Source: Flavobacteriales bacterium (GTDB taxonomy: Bacteria > Bacteroidota > Bacteroidia > Flavobacteriales_F > PHOS-HE28). From it: a stretch of 43,145 bases of DNA. A model generated the notes under the pieces. That model worked only from the letters and a program-made list of their open reading frames with translations. It was not told where the DNA came from and ran no database searches. The first letter of the stretch is position 1. Each line of letters opens with the position of its first letter. The stretch spans positions 1-43,145 of the forward strand of contig JAEUSW010000078.1 of NCBI GenBank assembly GCA_016788285.1, in the 5' to 3' direction. Of the stretch, positions 27,383 through 35,511 are shown piece after piece. A program made the translations under genes and the position numbers.

Positions 27383-27625
27383 TCAGCCGGCGGACCGGGC
27401 GGCCACCGCCTCGTACTCACTTGCGGACACCGGCAGGTAGGCCCCGCCGGCCCCGCCCAGCATGTCCATCACCCGCAACCGCTCGGGATAGGCCCGGGCC
27501 TCCACCCGGTGCCGAAGGACCTTGCTGCCGATGAGCTGAAGCTCCTCGAACCGGTCCGCCGCATCGATGCGGTAGTAGTTCGTGCCGTGGGCCGAACGCC
27601 GGTACTGGGGAAAGTCGCTGTGCAT
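27383..27625 (-). CDS. Small conserved-looking protein of unknown function
   Basis: Protein of 80 residues, soluble, mixed charge, no signal peptide or membrane segment. It begins MHSDFPQYRRSAHGTNYYRI, has a central FEELQLIGSKVLRHRVEA and a second half with LRVMDMLGGAGGAYLPVSAS. The composition is protein-like and unlike the Arg/Pro-rich shadows of addB, and I have the impression of similar short proteins in other Bacteroidota but cannot name a family. It is divergent from addB with 39 bases between the two starts, so it may share regulation with it. The frame stays open upstream into the complement of addB, but the ATG at 27625 is the last sensible start. Confidence 0.6.
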   Translation of the reverse strand: MHSDFPQYRRSAHGTNYYRIDAADRFEELQLIGSKVLRHRVEARAYPERLRVMDMLGGAGGAYLPVSASEYEAVAARSAG

Positions 27626-27664
27626 GCCCGGGGCGCCGATCGCGCCGCTAATTTGCACGCCCCG

Positions 27665-30352
27665 ATGGCATTCCTGCGCCTCCTGGCCGAGCGGCTGTTG
27701 CACGATCATGGCGCGGACCTGGCGCGCGTGGCCGTGGTGCTGCCCAGCCGGCGCGCGGGGCTTCACCTCCAGCGCCACCTGGCCCGCGCGCATGGCGCCC
27801 CGCTCTGGAGCCCCGACCTGCTCACGCCCGACGGCTTCCTGGAACGGTTGTCCGGCCTGCGCGAACAACCCGTCCACCTCTCCCTGCTCGAGATGCACAC
27901 GGTGCATCGCCACCTGAAGGGCCCTGCGGCGGACGACCTCCACACCTTCCTGGGCTGGGCCCCCACGGCCCTGCGCGACATGAACGAGGTGGACGAGCAC
28001 CTCCTGGACCGTGAAGTGGCCTACCGCGACCTGCGGCACATCGAGGAGATCGACGCCTGGAGCTTCCGGGGGGGGGCATTGAGCGAAGGCCAGCAGCGCC
28101 TGGCGCACCATTGGGCGCACCATGCCGCGCTGCACCAGGGTCTGGAGGAACGGCTGTTGCCCGGCGGTACAGGCACCCGCGGCCTCATCGCCCGCTCGGC
28201 GGTGTCGCGCATCGCCGCTGGAACCCGCCCCCTGCCGTGGACGCGGGTATGGTGCGCCGGCCTCAACGCACTCTCGCCGGCGATGCATCGCGTCCTGGAC
28301 GCGCTCCGGCACAGCGGCATCGCCCGCTTCGCCTGGGATGCGGACGGCCACTACCTGAACGACCCGTTGCAGGAGGCCGGCCGTGCCCTCCGCAGCGCCA
28401 TCGGGCGCCACGGTCCCGGTGAACTGCCCGTCAGCAGCCGGATCGCGCACGACCCGCCCGCCGTGCGCACCATCGCCCTGCCCAGCACGATGGCCATGGT
28501 GCATGCCGCCGTGGAGCAGGTGATCGGCCTCGGCGAAGAGGACCGGGCGCGCACCTGCGTGCTGCTGGCCGACCCGAACACCCTGCTCCCCTTCCTGAGC
28601 CTCCTTCCGGCCTCCTGTGCTCCGGTGAACGTGACCATGGGCCTTCCGCTGACCCAGCTGCCCCTGCACGGCCTGTTCGTGCAGCATGCCCGGCTGCACA
28701 GGGGCACCGATGGGCGCTCGGTGCGCACCCGCGAGCTTTCGGCCCTTCTGGACCATCCGGCCTGGGCCGATGCACGGCCCATCACCGAGCTGCGCGAGCG
28801 AACGGCGAACGAGCGCCGCGCCCACCTTCCGATCGCTGCCTTGTTCCACGAGGGTGACGATGCCGTCCACCTCGCGCTTCACCGCGCGCTTTCGACCGAA
28901 GGTCCGTCCGCCCGCACGGCCCTGGTGGAAGCAGTGGTGCTGGCGAACCCCGACCCCTTTGTGCAGGAGCAGGCCCAGCGCATCGGACAGGTGCTCGACC
29001 AGGCCGCCATGGCCCTGGCCTGGAGCGGCCATCAGCCCGGTGATGCGGGTGCGGTCGGCCTGGAGGAGCGCCTGCTGCGACAGGCCCGCGTGGACCTTCG
29101 TGGCGAACCGATGGCCGGCCTTCAGGTGATGGGCATGCTGGAATCGCGCGCCACGGACCATGAACGGGTGATCGTCGTGGGGGCCAATGAGGGCAGCCTG
29201 CCTCCGGCCGAGCCCCCGCAGAGCTTCATCCCCGGCGAACTGCGCCACGCGCTCGGCCTTCCCCTGCGCGCCGACACGGACGCGGTGGTGGCGCACACCT
29301 TCATGCGCCTGCTGCATCACGCCCGGGAGATCACCCTGCTCCACGTCTCCGGCGGCGACGTGGAACAGGAGCGCAGCCGCTTCATCCTTCAGCTCGACCA
29401 TGAACTTCCAGGCGGCCTGCGCCATTCCAGTCTGCGTCCGTCCATGCCCCGGCGGCCCGATGCACCCTTGCAGTTGACGCTTACGCCCGAGCTCCGGCAT
29501 CGCTTCCAGCTCAAGGCGCAGCGGGGACTGAGCCCCACCGCCCTCACCGACCTGCTCACGTGCCCGCTGAACTTCGTGTTCCGCCACGGATGGGGGGTCG
29601 CCGAGGAGCGACCACCGTCCGCCGCCCTGGCGGACCATGAACTGGGCATCCTGGTGCATGCCGCGTTCGAGTCGCTCTATGGGCCCTTCATGGGCGGCGT
29701 CATCGAGCCCGACGCGCTGATCGCCGGGCTACCCGGGGCCTTGCGCATCCTGGAGGACCGGCTCCCTGGCGGGCTGAACGCCTCGGAAGGGCCCGTGCTG
29801 CTTCAGCTGGGGATGGCCCGGCAGGCGATCGAACGGTCGGTGCGCCACGAGGTGTCGACCCTGCGCGGTGGGGCCGCCGTCACGCTCCTGGGCCTGGAGA
29901 CCCCGCTCTCCGCCGAGCTGCCCGCCGAGGCCCATGGCCAGGGGCACCCGGTGCGCCTGCACGGCCGCGTGGACCGCATCGACCGGCGCGATGGGCATCC
30001 GCATCTGGTGGACCTGAAGACCGGTCGCGTGGACCCGCGCGACCTCAAGCTCGCCCTGCCGGGTCCGCTCAAGGCCGACCATGGCAAAGCCGTGCAGTTG
30101 CTGACCTATGCCTGGCTGTGGCTCCGCAACGACCCGGAATGCGCGGCGGTGACCGCCGAGCTGCGTCCGTTGCGCAGCACCGAGGCCGCCGCCGGCCTGC
30201 CGCTGATCCTGAACGACCGCACGGTCGTGCGCCGGCAGGACATGCCGCTGATCGAGGAGGCGCTGGGGGCGCTCGTCCAACGTCTGTTCGATCCGGATGC
30301 GGTGTTCGCCCATCGGCCCAAGAGCTCCTATTGCACCATCTGCCGCGGCTGA
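27665..30352 (+). CDS. addB: AddB-like PD-(D/E)XK nuclease family protein
   Basis: Partner of AddA in double-strand-break processing, 895 residues. The N-terminus (VAVVLPSRRAGLHLQRHLA) is an inactivated helicase start without Walker A, as in Bacteroidota AddB. Further landmarks: LQVMGMLESRATDHERVIVVGANEGSLPP, and the C-terminal nuclease GRVDRIDRRDG, LVDLKTG (about 780) and AVQLLTYAWLW. The iron-sulfur staple of such nucleases needs four cysteines. Here LTCP (about 631) and a C-terminal CTIC (about 889) give three, then the protein ends two residues later. A -7-like TAATTTG ends nine bases before the ATG. It follows addA by three genes. Confidence 0.85.
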   Translation: MAFLRLLAERLLHDHGADLARVAVVLPSRRAGLHLQRHLARAHGAPLWSPDLLTPDGFLERLSGLREQPVHLSLLEMHTVHRHLKGPAADDLHTFLGWAPTALRDMNEVDEHLLDREVAYRDLRHIEEIDAWSFRGGALSEGQQRLAHHWAHHAALHQGLEERLLPGGTGTRGLIARSAVSRIAAGTRPLPWTRVWCAGLNALSPAMHRVLDALRHSGIARFAWDADGHYLNDPLQEAGRALRSAIGRHGPGELPVSSRIAHDPPAVRTIALPSTMAMVHAAVEQVIGLGEEDRARTCVLLADPNTLLPFLSLLPASCAPVNVTMGLPLTQLPLHGLFVQHARLHRGTDGRSVRTRELSALLDHPAWADARPITELRERTANERRAHLPIAALFHEGDDAVHLALHRALSTEGPSARTALVEAVVLANPDPFVQEQAQRIGQVLDQAAMALAWSGHQPGDAGAVGLEERLLRQARVDLRGEPMAGLQVMGMLESRATDHERVIVVGANEGSLPPAEPPQSFIPGELRHALGLPLRADTDAVVAHTFMRLLHHAREITLLHVSGGDVEQERSRFILQLDHELPGGLRHSSLRPSMPRRPDAPLQLTLTPELRHRFQLKAQRGLSPTALTDLLTCPLNFVFRHGWGVAEERPPSAALADHELGILVHAAFESLYGPFMGGVIEPDALIAGLPGALRILEDRLPGGLNASEGPVLLQLGMARQAIERSVRHEVSTLRGGAAVTLLGLETPLSAELPAEAHGQGHPVRLHGRVDRIDRRDGHPHLVDLKTGRVDPRDLKLALPGPLKADHGKAVQLLTYAWLWLRNDPECAAVTAELRPLRSTEAAAGLPLILNDRTVVRRQDMPLIEEALGALVQRLFDPDAVFAHRPKSSYCTICRG

Positions 30353-30364
30353 GCCCTGAACGAA

Positions 30365-30388
30365 CAAAGGGTGCCGAAGCACCCTTTG
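30365..30388. terminator. Bidirectional terminator hairpin between addB and a convergent cargo gene
   Basis: A perfect 10-bp stem CAAAGGGTGC / GCACCCTTTG with a CGAA tetraloop lies in the 57-base gap between two convergent genes, 13 bases after the addB stop. The stem base has A and T runs on both sides, which suits termination in both directions. Confidence 0.75.
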
Positions 30389-30409
30389 CCCATGCGGTCA
30401 GGGGACCGG

Positions 30410-31192
30410 TCAGCGGTAGACGATCTTGTGCACGTCGGTGGTGCCGTTGCGCGTGATCTTCAGGTAGTAGATGCCGTTGCTGGAGGTGCGGAGGTCCATC
30501 TCCTTGCGGTAGGTGCCCTCGAAGCCGCGCAGCAGTTCGGTGAACACGCTTTGGCCCAGGGTGTTCACCACCTCCACCTGGATATCGGCCGGCGAGGCCA
30601 CCAGGAAGGAGAAGACGAACTGGCCGTCGTTCGGGTTCGGCAGGATGGTCACCGCACCGTCGAGCTCGCTGGCGTTGATGGACTTCTGATAGATGGTGCC
30701 GGTGCGGTCGAGGCCGCCCAGGGACAGGTAGTAGTCCGCGTTGTTGAGCGTTTCACCCGTCCAGCTGTCGTTCATGAGCTCCACGGCGGCCTCGCCGGTG
30801 AAAGGAATGCTGAGCAGGGTGTATTCCCGGCCACCTTCCCAGTTGACCCCGGTGTTGCGAATGGCTTCGAAACCGAAGCCCGCATACACCTGGTAATTGA
30901 ACGAGCCGCTTTCGCGCACGCCACCCGAAGGGGCGATGGGGATGTACGTCCGGGGGCCCTCCGGCTGGGTGGCGTCGCCCAGCTGAACGTTGGCACTGCG
31001 GTCCCACCGCAGGGTGAAGACCACCGAGCTGAAGATGCCGTCGAAATCCGCCGTCGGGCGGACGCGGACCTCCAGCTGGCCGTTGTTGGCGAACAGGCCG
31101 ATATCGACCGGGCTCTGGGCCTGGACCATCGCGGCGGCGCCCAGCATCAAGGCCAGGCCGGTGGAACGAAGGGTAGTGGTGCTCATGCGCAT
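30410..31192 (-). CDS. Secreted protein with type A T9SS sorting domain
   Basis: Exported protein of 260 residues. Signal peptide (MRMSTTTLRSTGLALMLGAAAMVQAQ), then one beta-sandwich domain of about 150 residues (VDIGLFANNGQLEVRVRP, FSSVVFTLRWD, YLLS-type strands) and a C-terminal type A sorting domain: ILPNPNDGQFVFSF, IQVEVVNTLGQSVFTE, LDLRTSSNGIYYLKI replaced here by MDLRTSSNGIYYLKI, and a basic end KIVYR. The sandwich may be cohesin-like, but I do not recognise a family. Start taken at 31192; an ATG at 31186 is equally possible. The -7 element TACTTTCG lies about 60 bases upstream. Stand-alone gene. Confidence 0.85.
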   Translation of the reverse strand: MRMSTTTLRSTGLALMLGAAAMVQAQSPVDIGLFANNGQLEVRVRPTADFDGIFSSVVFTLRWDRSANVQLGDATQPEGPRTYIPIAPSGGVRESGSFNYQVYAGFGFEAIRNTGVNWEGGREYTLLSIPFTGEAAVELMNDSWTGETLNNADYYLSLGGLDRTGTIYQKSINASELDGAVTILPNPNDGQFVFSFLVASPADIQVEVVNTLGQSVFTELLRGFEGTYRKEMDLRTSSNGIYYLKITRNGTTDVHKIVYR

Positions 31193-31251
31193 GCGTGTTC
31201 TGGGGATGTGCTGTTCCAATGACCGGACCTGTATCGGTCCCAAGGACGAGA

Positions 31252-31259
31252 CGAAAGTA
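31252..31259 (-). promoter_or_regulatory. Promoter -7 element TACTTTCG of the type A cargo gene
   Basis: The minus-strand sequence TACTTTCG is close to TAnnTTTG and lies about 60 bases before the start codon, giving a leader of normal length, in contrast to the very short leaders elsewhere. The rest of the 312-base gap (31193-31504) holds a terminator hairpin and no coding sequence that I can support. Confidence 0.45.
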
Positions 31260-31370
31260 AGGCGAAGGGGATGCCTTGCGCAAGCCCACCCCCCTGGACA
31301 AGGAGCGGATCACGCCGACCGGTCCGGAAGGGACGATGAAACCGCACGAACGCACCCCCGGAAAACCGAA

Positions 31371-31393
31371 CAGGGGCCCGGTGTGGGCCCCTG
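31371..31393 (-). terminator. Hairpin terminator of the response regulator gene
   Basis: Perfect 9-bp stem CAGGGGCCC / GGGCCCCTG with a 5-base loop, about 110 bases after the stop of the response regulator gene. On the minus strand it is followed by TTCGGTTTT, a modest T-rich tail. Confidence 0.6.
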
Positions 31394-31504
31394 CGCGGTA
31401 AACCTGCAAGGAATAGGATGGAACCAACGTCAGGGGTGGAAGATGTTCCCGCTGACAACCTGAAGACGCGGACCCGTTGGAAGGGTTGCCTCCCCCCTTC
31501 TTGA

Positions 31505-32203
31505 TCAGAACATGAACTTGTACCCCACCCCGCGGATGCTGAGGAAATGCACCGGGTTGCGCGGGTCGGGCTCGAACAGCTTGCGGAAGGCCACGATGAA
31601 GTTGTCGATCGTGCGGGTGGTGGGGAACACATCGTAGCCCCACACCTTGTGGAGGATCTCCTCCCGGGAGACCACCTCGCCCGCGTGCTCGATCAGCAGC
31701 CGCAGGAGCATGACCTCGCGCTGGGACAGGGTGCGCGCACCGCCCACGCCACGCGCCTCGAAGGCCACCAGGTCCACCTCATTGGGCCCGAAACGGACCT
31801 TGTCCGGCACGGCGGCGGGAGGGCGCTCGTCCGAACGCGCCACCAACTTGGCCACGCGCAGCATCAGCTCCTCCAGGTCGAAGGGTTTGCCCAGGTGGTC
31901 ATCGCCGGTCCGAAGACCGCGCACGCGATCGGCCGCAGCGGTCCGGGCCGTCAGGAAGAGCACCGGTGTCCGGTCGCCCTCGAGGCGGGCCTTCTCGCAC
32001 ACGGTGAACCCGTCCATCCCCGGAAGCATCACATCCAACACCGCCGCATCGAACCGGGCGCCGCGCAACCGTTCCAAGGCCTCCGGGCCCGTGGCCGCAG
32101 TGGTCACGTGGTAGCCTTCCAGTTCGAGGTTCAGGCGCAGCGTATGGCGAAGGCCCTCCTCATCCTCGACGAGCAGCACACGGGGCTTGGTGGCCTTTTG
32201 CAT
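31505..32203 (-). CDS. OmpR/PhoB-family response regulator
   Basis: DNA-binding response regulator of 232 residues. Receiver domain: acidic pair in LLVEDEEG, phosphoacceptor Asp57 in VLDVMLPGMDG, Thr in LFLTART, Lys106 in GKPF. The C-terminal winged helix shows LSQREVMLLRLLIEHAGEVVSREEIL, VWGYDVFPTTRTIDNFIVAFRKLFE and IRGVGYKFMF. No histidine kinase gene is adjacent, so it is an orphan within the window. The ATG at 32203 is six bases after a -7-like GAACTTTG; an upstream start would run into the divergent gene. It shares a 34-base intergenic region with the menaquinone operon. Targets unknown. Confidence 0.9.
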   Translation of the reverse strand: MQKATKPRVLLVEDEEGLRHTLRLNLELEGYHVTTAATGPEALERLRGARFDAAVLDVMLPGMDGFTVCEKARLEGDRTPVLFLTARTAAADRVRGLRTGDDHLGKPFDLEELMLRVAKLVARSDERPPAAVPDKVRFGPNEVDLVAFEARGVGGARTLSQREVMLLRLLIEHAGEVVSREEILHKVWGYDVFPTTRTIDNFIVAFRKLFEPDPRNPVHFLSIRGVGYKFMF

Positions 32204-32237
32204 GGGGTACAAAGTTCGGCACGGGTACCTTTGGCCC
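32204..32237. promoter_or_regulatory. Compact divergent promoter: response regulator / menaquinone operon
   Basis: Only 34 bases separate the two start codons. The plus strand has TACCTTTG (32226-32233) four bases before the ATG at 32238. The minus strand has GAACTTTG (complement of 32210-32217) six bases before the ATG at 32203. The flanks are CATGGG and CCCATG, so the whole 40-bp block is partly symmetric. Both transcripts should be leaderless or nearly so, and the two polymerase footprints must overlap. Confidence 0.6.
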
Positions 32238-32675
32238 ATGCGCTTCACCCCGGGACACGCGGAACAGGCGGACCGCTTCCGCGCCGGCACGCTGTCCGAA
32301 CATCTCGACATCCGGTTCGGGGTCGATCCGGACGGTCACCTCACGGCCTCGATGCCGGTGGACGCGCGCACCGTGCAGCCCATGGGCCTGCTCCACGGCG
32401 GGGCCACGGCGGCCCTGGCCGAAACCCTGGGCAGCGTGGCCTCGGCCCTGCTGGTGCTGCCCGAGGGCCGGCAGGTGGTGGGCATCGAGGTGAACGCCAA
32501 CCACTTGAAGGGGGTCCGCGAGGGCCGCGTGACCGCCACCGCCGAGGCGCTCCACCTGGGCCGCACCACCCACGTGTGGGAGATCCGCGTGCGCAACGCC
32601 GCCGGCGAGCTTTGTGCAGTGTGCCGATTGACCAACGTGGTGCTGCCCGGCGCCCCGAACCCGCCCACCGCATGA
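32238..32675 (+). CDS. Hotdog-fold thioesterase, probable DHNA-CoA thioesterase
   Basis: PaaI/YbgC-type hotdog acyl-CoA thioesterase of 145 residues. Motifs: VQPMGLLHGGATAALAETLGS (HGG and the catalytic Glu in AETLGS), VGIEVNANHLKGVREG, VWEIRVRNAAGELCAVCRLTNVVLP. As the first gene of an operon with menF, menD and menB, it is the likely 1,4-dihydroxy-2-naphthoyl-CoA thioesterase (menI role). The start follows TACCTTTG by four bases. Its stop overlaps the menF start (ATGA). Confidence 0.85.
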   Translation: MRFTPGHAEQADRFRAGTLSEHLDIRFGVDPDGHLTASMPVDARTVQPMGLLHGGATAALAETLGSVASALLVLPEGRQVVGIEVNANHLKGVREGRVTATAEALHLGRTTHVWEIRVRNAAGELCAVCRLTNVVLPGAPNPPTA

Positions 32676-33799
32676 GCACCACCAGCCCCCTGCATCAGGC
32701 CCTCAGCCTCTGCCTTGACCGGCGGTTCACCTTCGCCGCGTTCCGCGTCCCTGGCGGCCCGGTGACCCTTTGGGCCCAGCGCAACCCCGAACTGGAACCC
32801 GTCGACGCCGCCTACCTCGGTCGCCTCAACGAGGCCTTCCTGGTGGCCCCCTTCACCTACGACCCGCAGGCCACCCACTTCGTGCGCAACGATGTGGAAC
32901 TGACGTTCGGCGAACTGCCCGTGTCGCTTGAACCCCTTCACGGCTGTGAGGGTGCCCCTCCCATCACGCGCACCCGGCCCCATGATGCCGATCGGTCGGG
33001 GTATGAGGACCTCGTCCGGAGCGCCAAGACCGCCATCGCGGAGGGCACGCTCGACAAGGTGGTGGCCTCGCGGACCGTGACGATGCCCCTGGACCGCGCC
33101 GAGCTGGCCACGCTCTTCGAGGATGCGCTGGACCGGATGCCCCATGCGTTCGTGGCCCTGCTGAACACCCCGGAGCACGGCACCTGGCTTGGTGCGTCGC
33201 CCGAACGGTTGCTGACGGCCGAGGACGAGCTGGTGCGCCTGGACGCCCTCGCGGGCACACGGCCCCGGTCGGACGCGCCGGCCCTCGCGGAGGAATGGAG
33301 CCCCAAGGAGCGCCGCGAACAGGCGCTCGTCACCCGGGAGATCGTGGGCCAGCTGATCGAGCTCGGACTGCCGCGCATCGCCCTGCACGGTCCGCGGCCG
33401 GTGGAGGCCGGTGGGGTGAGCCACCTGCGCACGGAGGTGGAGGCCGACCTCGGGCACCGCTCGCTCGACGAAGTGCTCGTGGCCGTGCACCCCACACCGG
33501 CCGTGTGCGGCACGCCACGGCCGGCCGCGAACGCCTTCATCGCCGCCCACGATGGTCCTGAGCGCGGCCTCTACACCGGCTTCTGGGGGCCCTGGAACGC
33601 CGACGGGCGCACCGAGATCTTCGTGAACATCCGGTGCATGCAGGCCTTCGACGACGCCGTGGCCCTGCACGTGGGCGCCGGGGTCACCGACGGGTCCGAC
33701 CCGGAGGCGGAATGGCGCGAGACGGAGGCCAAGGCAGCGGCGTGGACCGCCGCCATCCGGTCGCTGCACACCGCCCGGGTATCTTCGCCGGCCCGATGA
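32672..33799 (+). CDS. menF: Isochorismate synthase
   Basis: Chorismate-binding enzyme of 375 residues that turns chorismate into isochorismate, the first step of menaquinone synthesis. Motifs: DLVRSAKTAIAEGTLDKVVASRTV, TWLGASPERLL, LDALAGTRPR, WSPKERREQALVTREIV, and the C-terminal core HPTPAVCGTPRPAA, GLYTGFWGPW, EIFVNIRCMQ, VGAGVTDGSDPEAEW. It overlaps its neighbours on both sides by ATGA junctions. Neighbouring menD makes the menF assignment safer than a salicylate or siderophore role. Confidence 0.92.
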   Translation: MSTTSPLHQALSLCLDRRFTFAAFRVPGGPVTLWAQRNPELEPVDAAYLGRLNEAFLVAPFTYDPQATHFVRNDVELTFGELPVSLEPLHGCEGAPPITRTRPHDADRSGYEDLVRSAKTAIAEGTLDKVVASRTVTMPLDRAELATLFEDALDRMPHAFVALLNTPEHGTWLGASPERLLTAEDELVRLDALAGTRPRSDAPALAEEWSPKERREQALVTREIVGQLIELGLPRIALHGPRPVEAGGVSHLRTEVEADLGHRSLDEVLVAVHPTPAVCGTPRPAANAFIAAHDGPERGLYTGFWGPWNADGRTEIFVNIRCMQAFDDAVALHVGAGVTDGSDPEAEWRETEAKAAAWTAAIRSLHTARVSSPAR

Positions 33800-35502
33800 C
33801 CTCCGACCACTTCGCCGCGGCCGAGCTCGCCCGGCTCTGTGCCGCAAAAGGCGTGCGCCACGCCGTCATCAGCCCGGGCTCGCGCAGCGCCCCGCTCGTC
33901 ATCGCCTTCCACCACCACCCCGACATCACCTGCCTGCAGGTGATCGACGAACGCAGCGCGGCCTTCTTCGCACTGGGCATGGCGCAGCAGCTGCACGCGC
34001 CCGTGGCCCTGATCTGCACCAGCGGCAGCGCGGTGCTCAACCACGGCCCGGCGATCGCCGAGGCGTTCTACCAGCGCGTGCCCCTGCTGGTGATCACCGC
34101 CGACCGCCCCGAGGAGTGGGTGGACCAGGGCGAGGGCCAGGCCATCCGCCAGCAGGGCGTGCTCGCATTGCACATGAAGCGCAGCGTGCAGCTCCCGCGC
34201 CTCACGAGCGACGAGCTCGCGCGCTGGCACTGCGGCCGCCTGATCAACGAGGCCATCGATGCCACGCTGCTTCCTGTGCCGGGCCCCGTGCACGTGAACG
34301 TGCCCTTCGCGGAACCGCTGTACGGTACCATCGATGCGGGACAGGCGGAGCGCCTGTCCAACTTGATCGCCCCGGTGATGACGGAGCCCTTCATCCTGCC
34401 CGACCACGCGCGCTGGCTCATCGGCCAGGTGAGCGCGTGCCGGAAGGTGATGGTGCTCGCTGGCCAGGGCCGGTGGAGCGAAGGCCTGAAGGCGCAGCTC
34501 AAGCGCCTCGCCGCCCTGCCGCAGGTCACGGTGCACACCGAGGCCACCAGCAACCTCGACGATCCCGCCTTCATCACCTGCATCGACCGCGCGATCGAAG
34601 GCGTGAACGCCACGAACGAGAACGACCTGAAGCCCGACCTGCTCATCACCTTCGGCGGCGCGGTGGTGAGCAAGCGCATCAAGACGCTGCTCCGGAAGTG
34701 GCGGCCGCTGCAGCACTGGAACGTGGATGTTGGACAACGGCACACCGACACCTACCAGAGCCTCACGCACGACATCGCCGTGAGCCCCGAGATCTTCTTC
34801 GCGCAGATCATGAACGGGGCGCAGGCGACCGAGAGCATCTACGGCGAGGCCTGGCGCATGGTGGACGAGCGCACGCGCGGCCTGCACAACCGCCTGGTGA
34901 GCGAAGCGCCCTTCTGCGACCTCACGGTGTTCAACACGCTCAACGACCGGATCCCCGGCGACAGCGATGTGCACGTGGCCAACAGCACGCCGGCCCGCTA
35001 CGTGCAGCTCTTCGATCGGGTGCGCGGCCTTCGCTGGTTCAGCAACCGGGGTACCAGCGGCATCGACGGGTGCACCAGCACGGCCGTGGGCGCCGCCTTC
35101 GCTACGCACAAACTCACCACCCTCATCACCGGCGACATCGCCTTCTGCTACGACAGCAACGCGTTGTGGAACAACCACCTCTCTGCGTTGTTGAAAGTGA
35201 TCGTGGTGGACAACGGCGGCGGCAACATCTTCCGGTACATCGACGGCCCGGACAAGGACGCCGAGCTGCTGCCCTGGTTCGAGGCACCGCACACCCGCAG
35301 CATCGCGCAGTTGGTGAAGAGCTTCGACCTGCCCTACTTCCTCGCGAACGACCAGGCCTCCCTCGAGGCCGGCTTGGACACCCTGTACGCGCAGCACGAC
35401 AAGCCCGCCGTGCTCCACATCACCACCGATGCGCTCACCTCGCCGAAGGTGCTGCGCGACTATTTCAAGAACCTACGCGATGCCGGGTCAAATCCGGCAT
35501 GA
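33796..35502 (+). CDS. menD: 2-succinyl-5-enolpyruvyl-6-hydroxy-3-cyclohexene-1-carboxylate synthase
   Basis: Thiamine-diphosphate enzyme of 568 residues joining isochorismate and 2-oxoglutarate. N-terminal VRHAVISPGSRSAPL, the Glu of VIDERSAAFFALG, CTSGSAVLNHGPAIAEAF, ITADRPEEW. C-terminal cofactor domain: RGTSGIDGCTSTAVGAAFA, and the metal motif starting at ITGDIAFCYDSNALWN and running to VVDNGGGNIF. The ATG overlaps the menF stop; a -7-like TATCTTCG eight bases before it (33780-33787) may allow extra transcription. The last residues RDAGSNPA are encoded by a REP-like palindrome and probably are not original menD sequence. Confidence 0.94.
   Translation: MTSDHFAAAELARLCAAKGVRHAVISPGSRSAPLVIAFHHHPDITCLQVIDERSAAFFALGMAQQLHAPVALICTSGSAVLNHGPAIAEAFYQRVPLLVITADRPEEWVDQGEGQAIRQQGVLALHMKRSVQLPRLTSDELARWHCGRLINEAIDATLLPVPGPVHVNVPFAEPLYGTIDAGQAERLSNLIAPVMTEPFILPDHARWLIGQVSACRKVMVLAGQGRWSEGLKAQLKRLAALPQVTVHTEATSNLDDPAFITCIDRAIEGVNATNENDLKPDLLITFGGAVVSKRIKTLLRKWRPLQHWNVDVGQRHTDTYQSLTHDIAVSPEIFFAQIMNGAQATESIYGEAWRMVDERTRGLHNRLVSEAPFCDLTVFNTLNDRIPGDSDVHVANSTPARYVQLFDRVRGLRWFSNRGTSGIDGCTSTAVGAAFATHKLTTLITGDIAFCYDSNALWNNHLSALLKVIVVDNGGGNIFRYIDGPDKDAELLPWFEAPHTRSIAQLVKSFDLPYFLANDQASLEAGLDTLYAQHDKPAVLHITTDALTSPKVLRDYFKNLRDAGSNPA
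35480..35500. repeat. REP-like palindrome at the menD 3' end
   Basis: Inverted repeat ATGCCGG / CCGGCAT with a 7-base loop (GTCAAAT). This GC-rich palindrome type, followed by GACGG, resembles dispersed REP-like elements seen in many bacterial genomes. Only one copy is present in the window. It overlaps the last menD codons and the first base of its stop, and lies 11 bases before menB. It may act as an mRNA stabiliser or attenuator between the two genes. Confidence 0.6.
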
Positions 35503-35511
35503 CGGACGACC

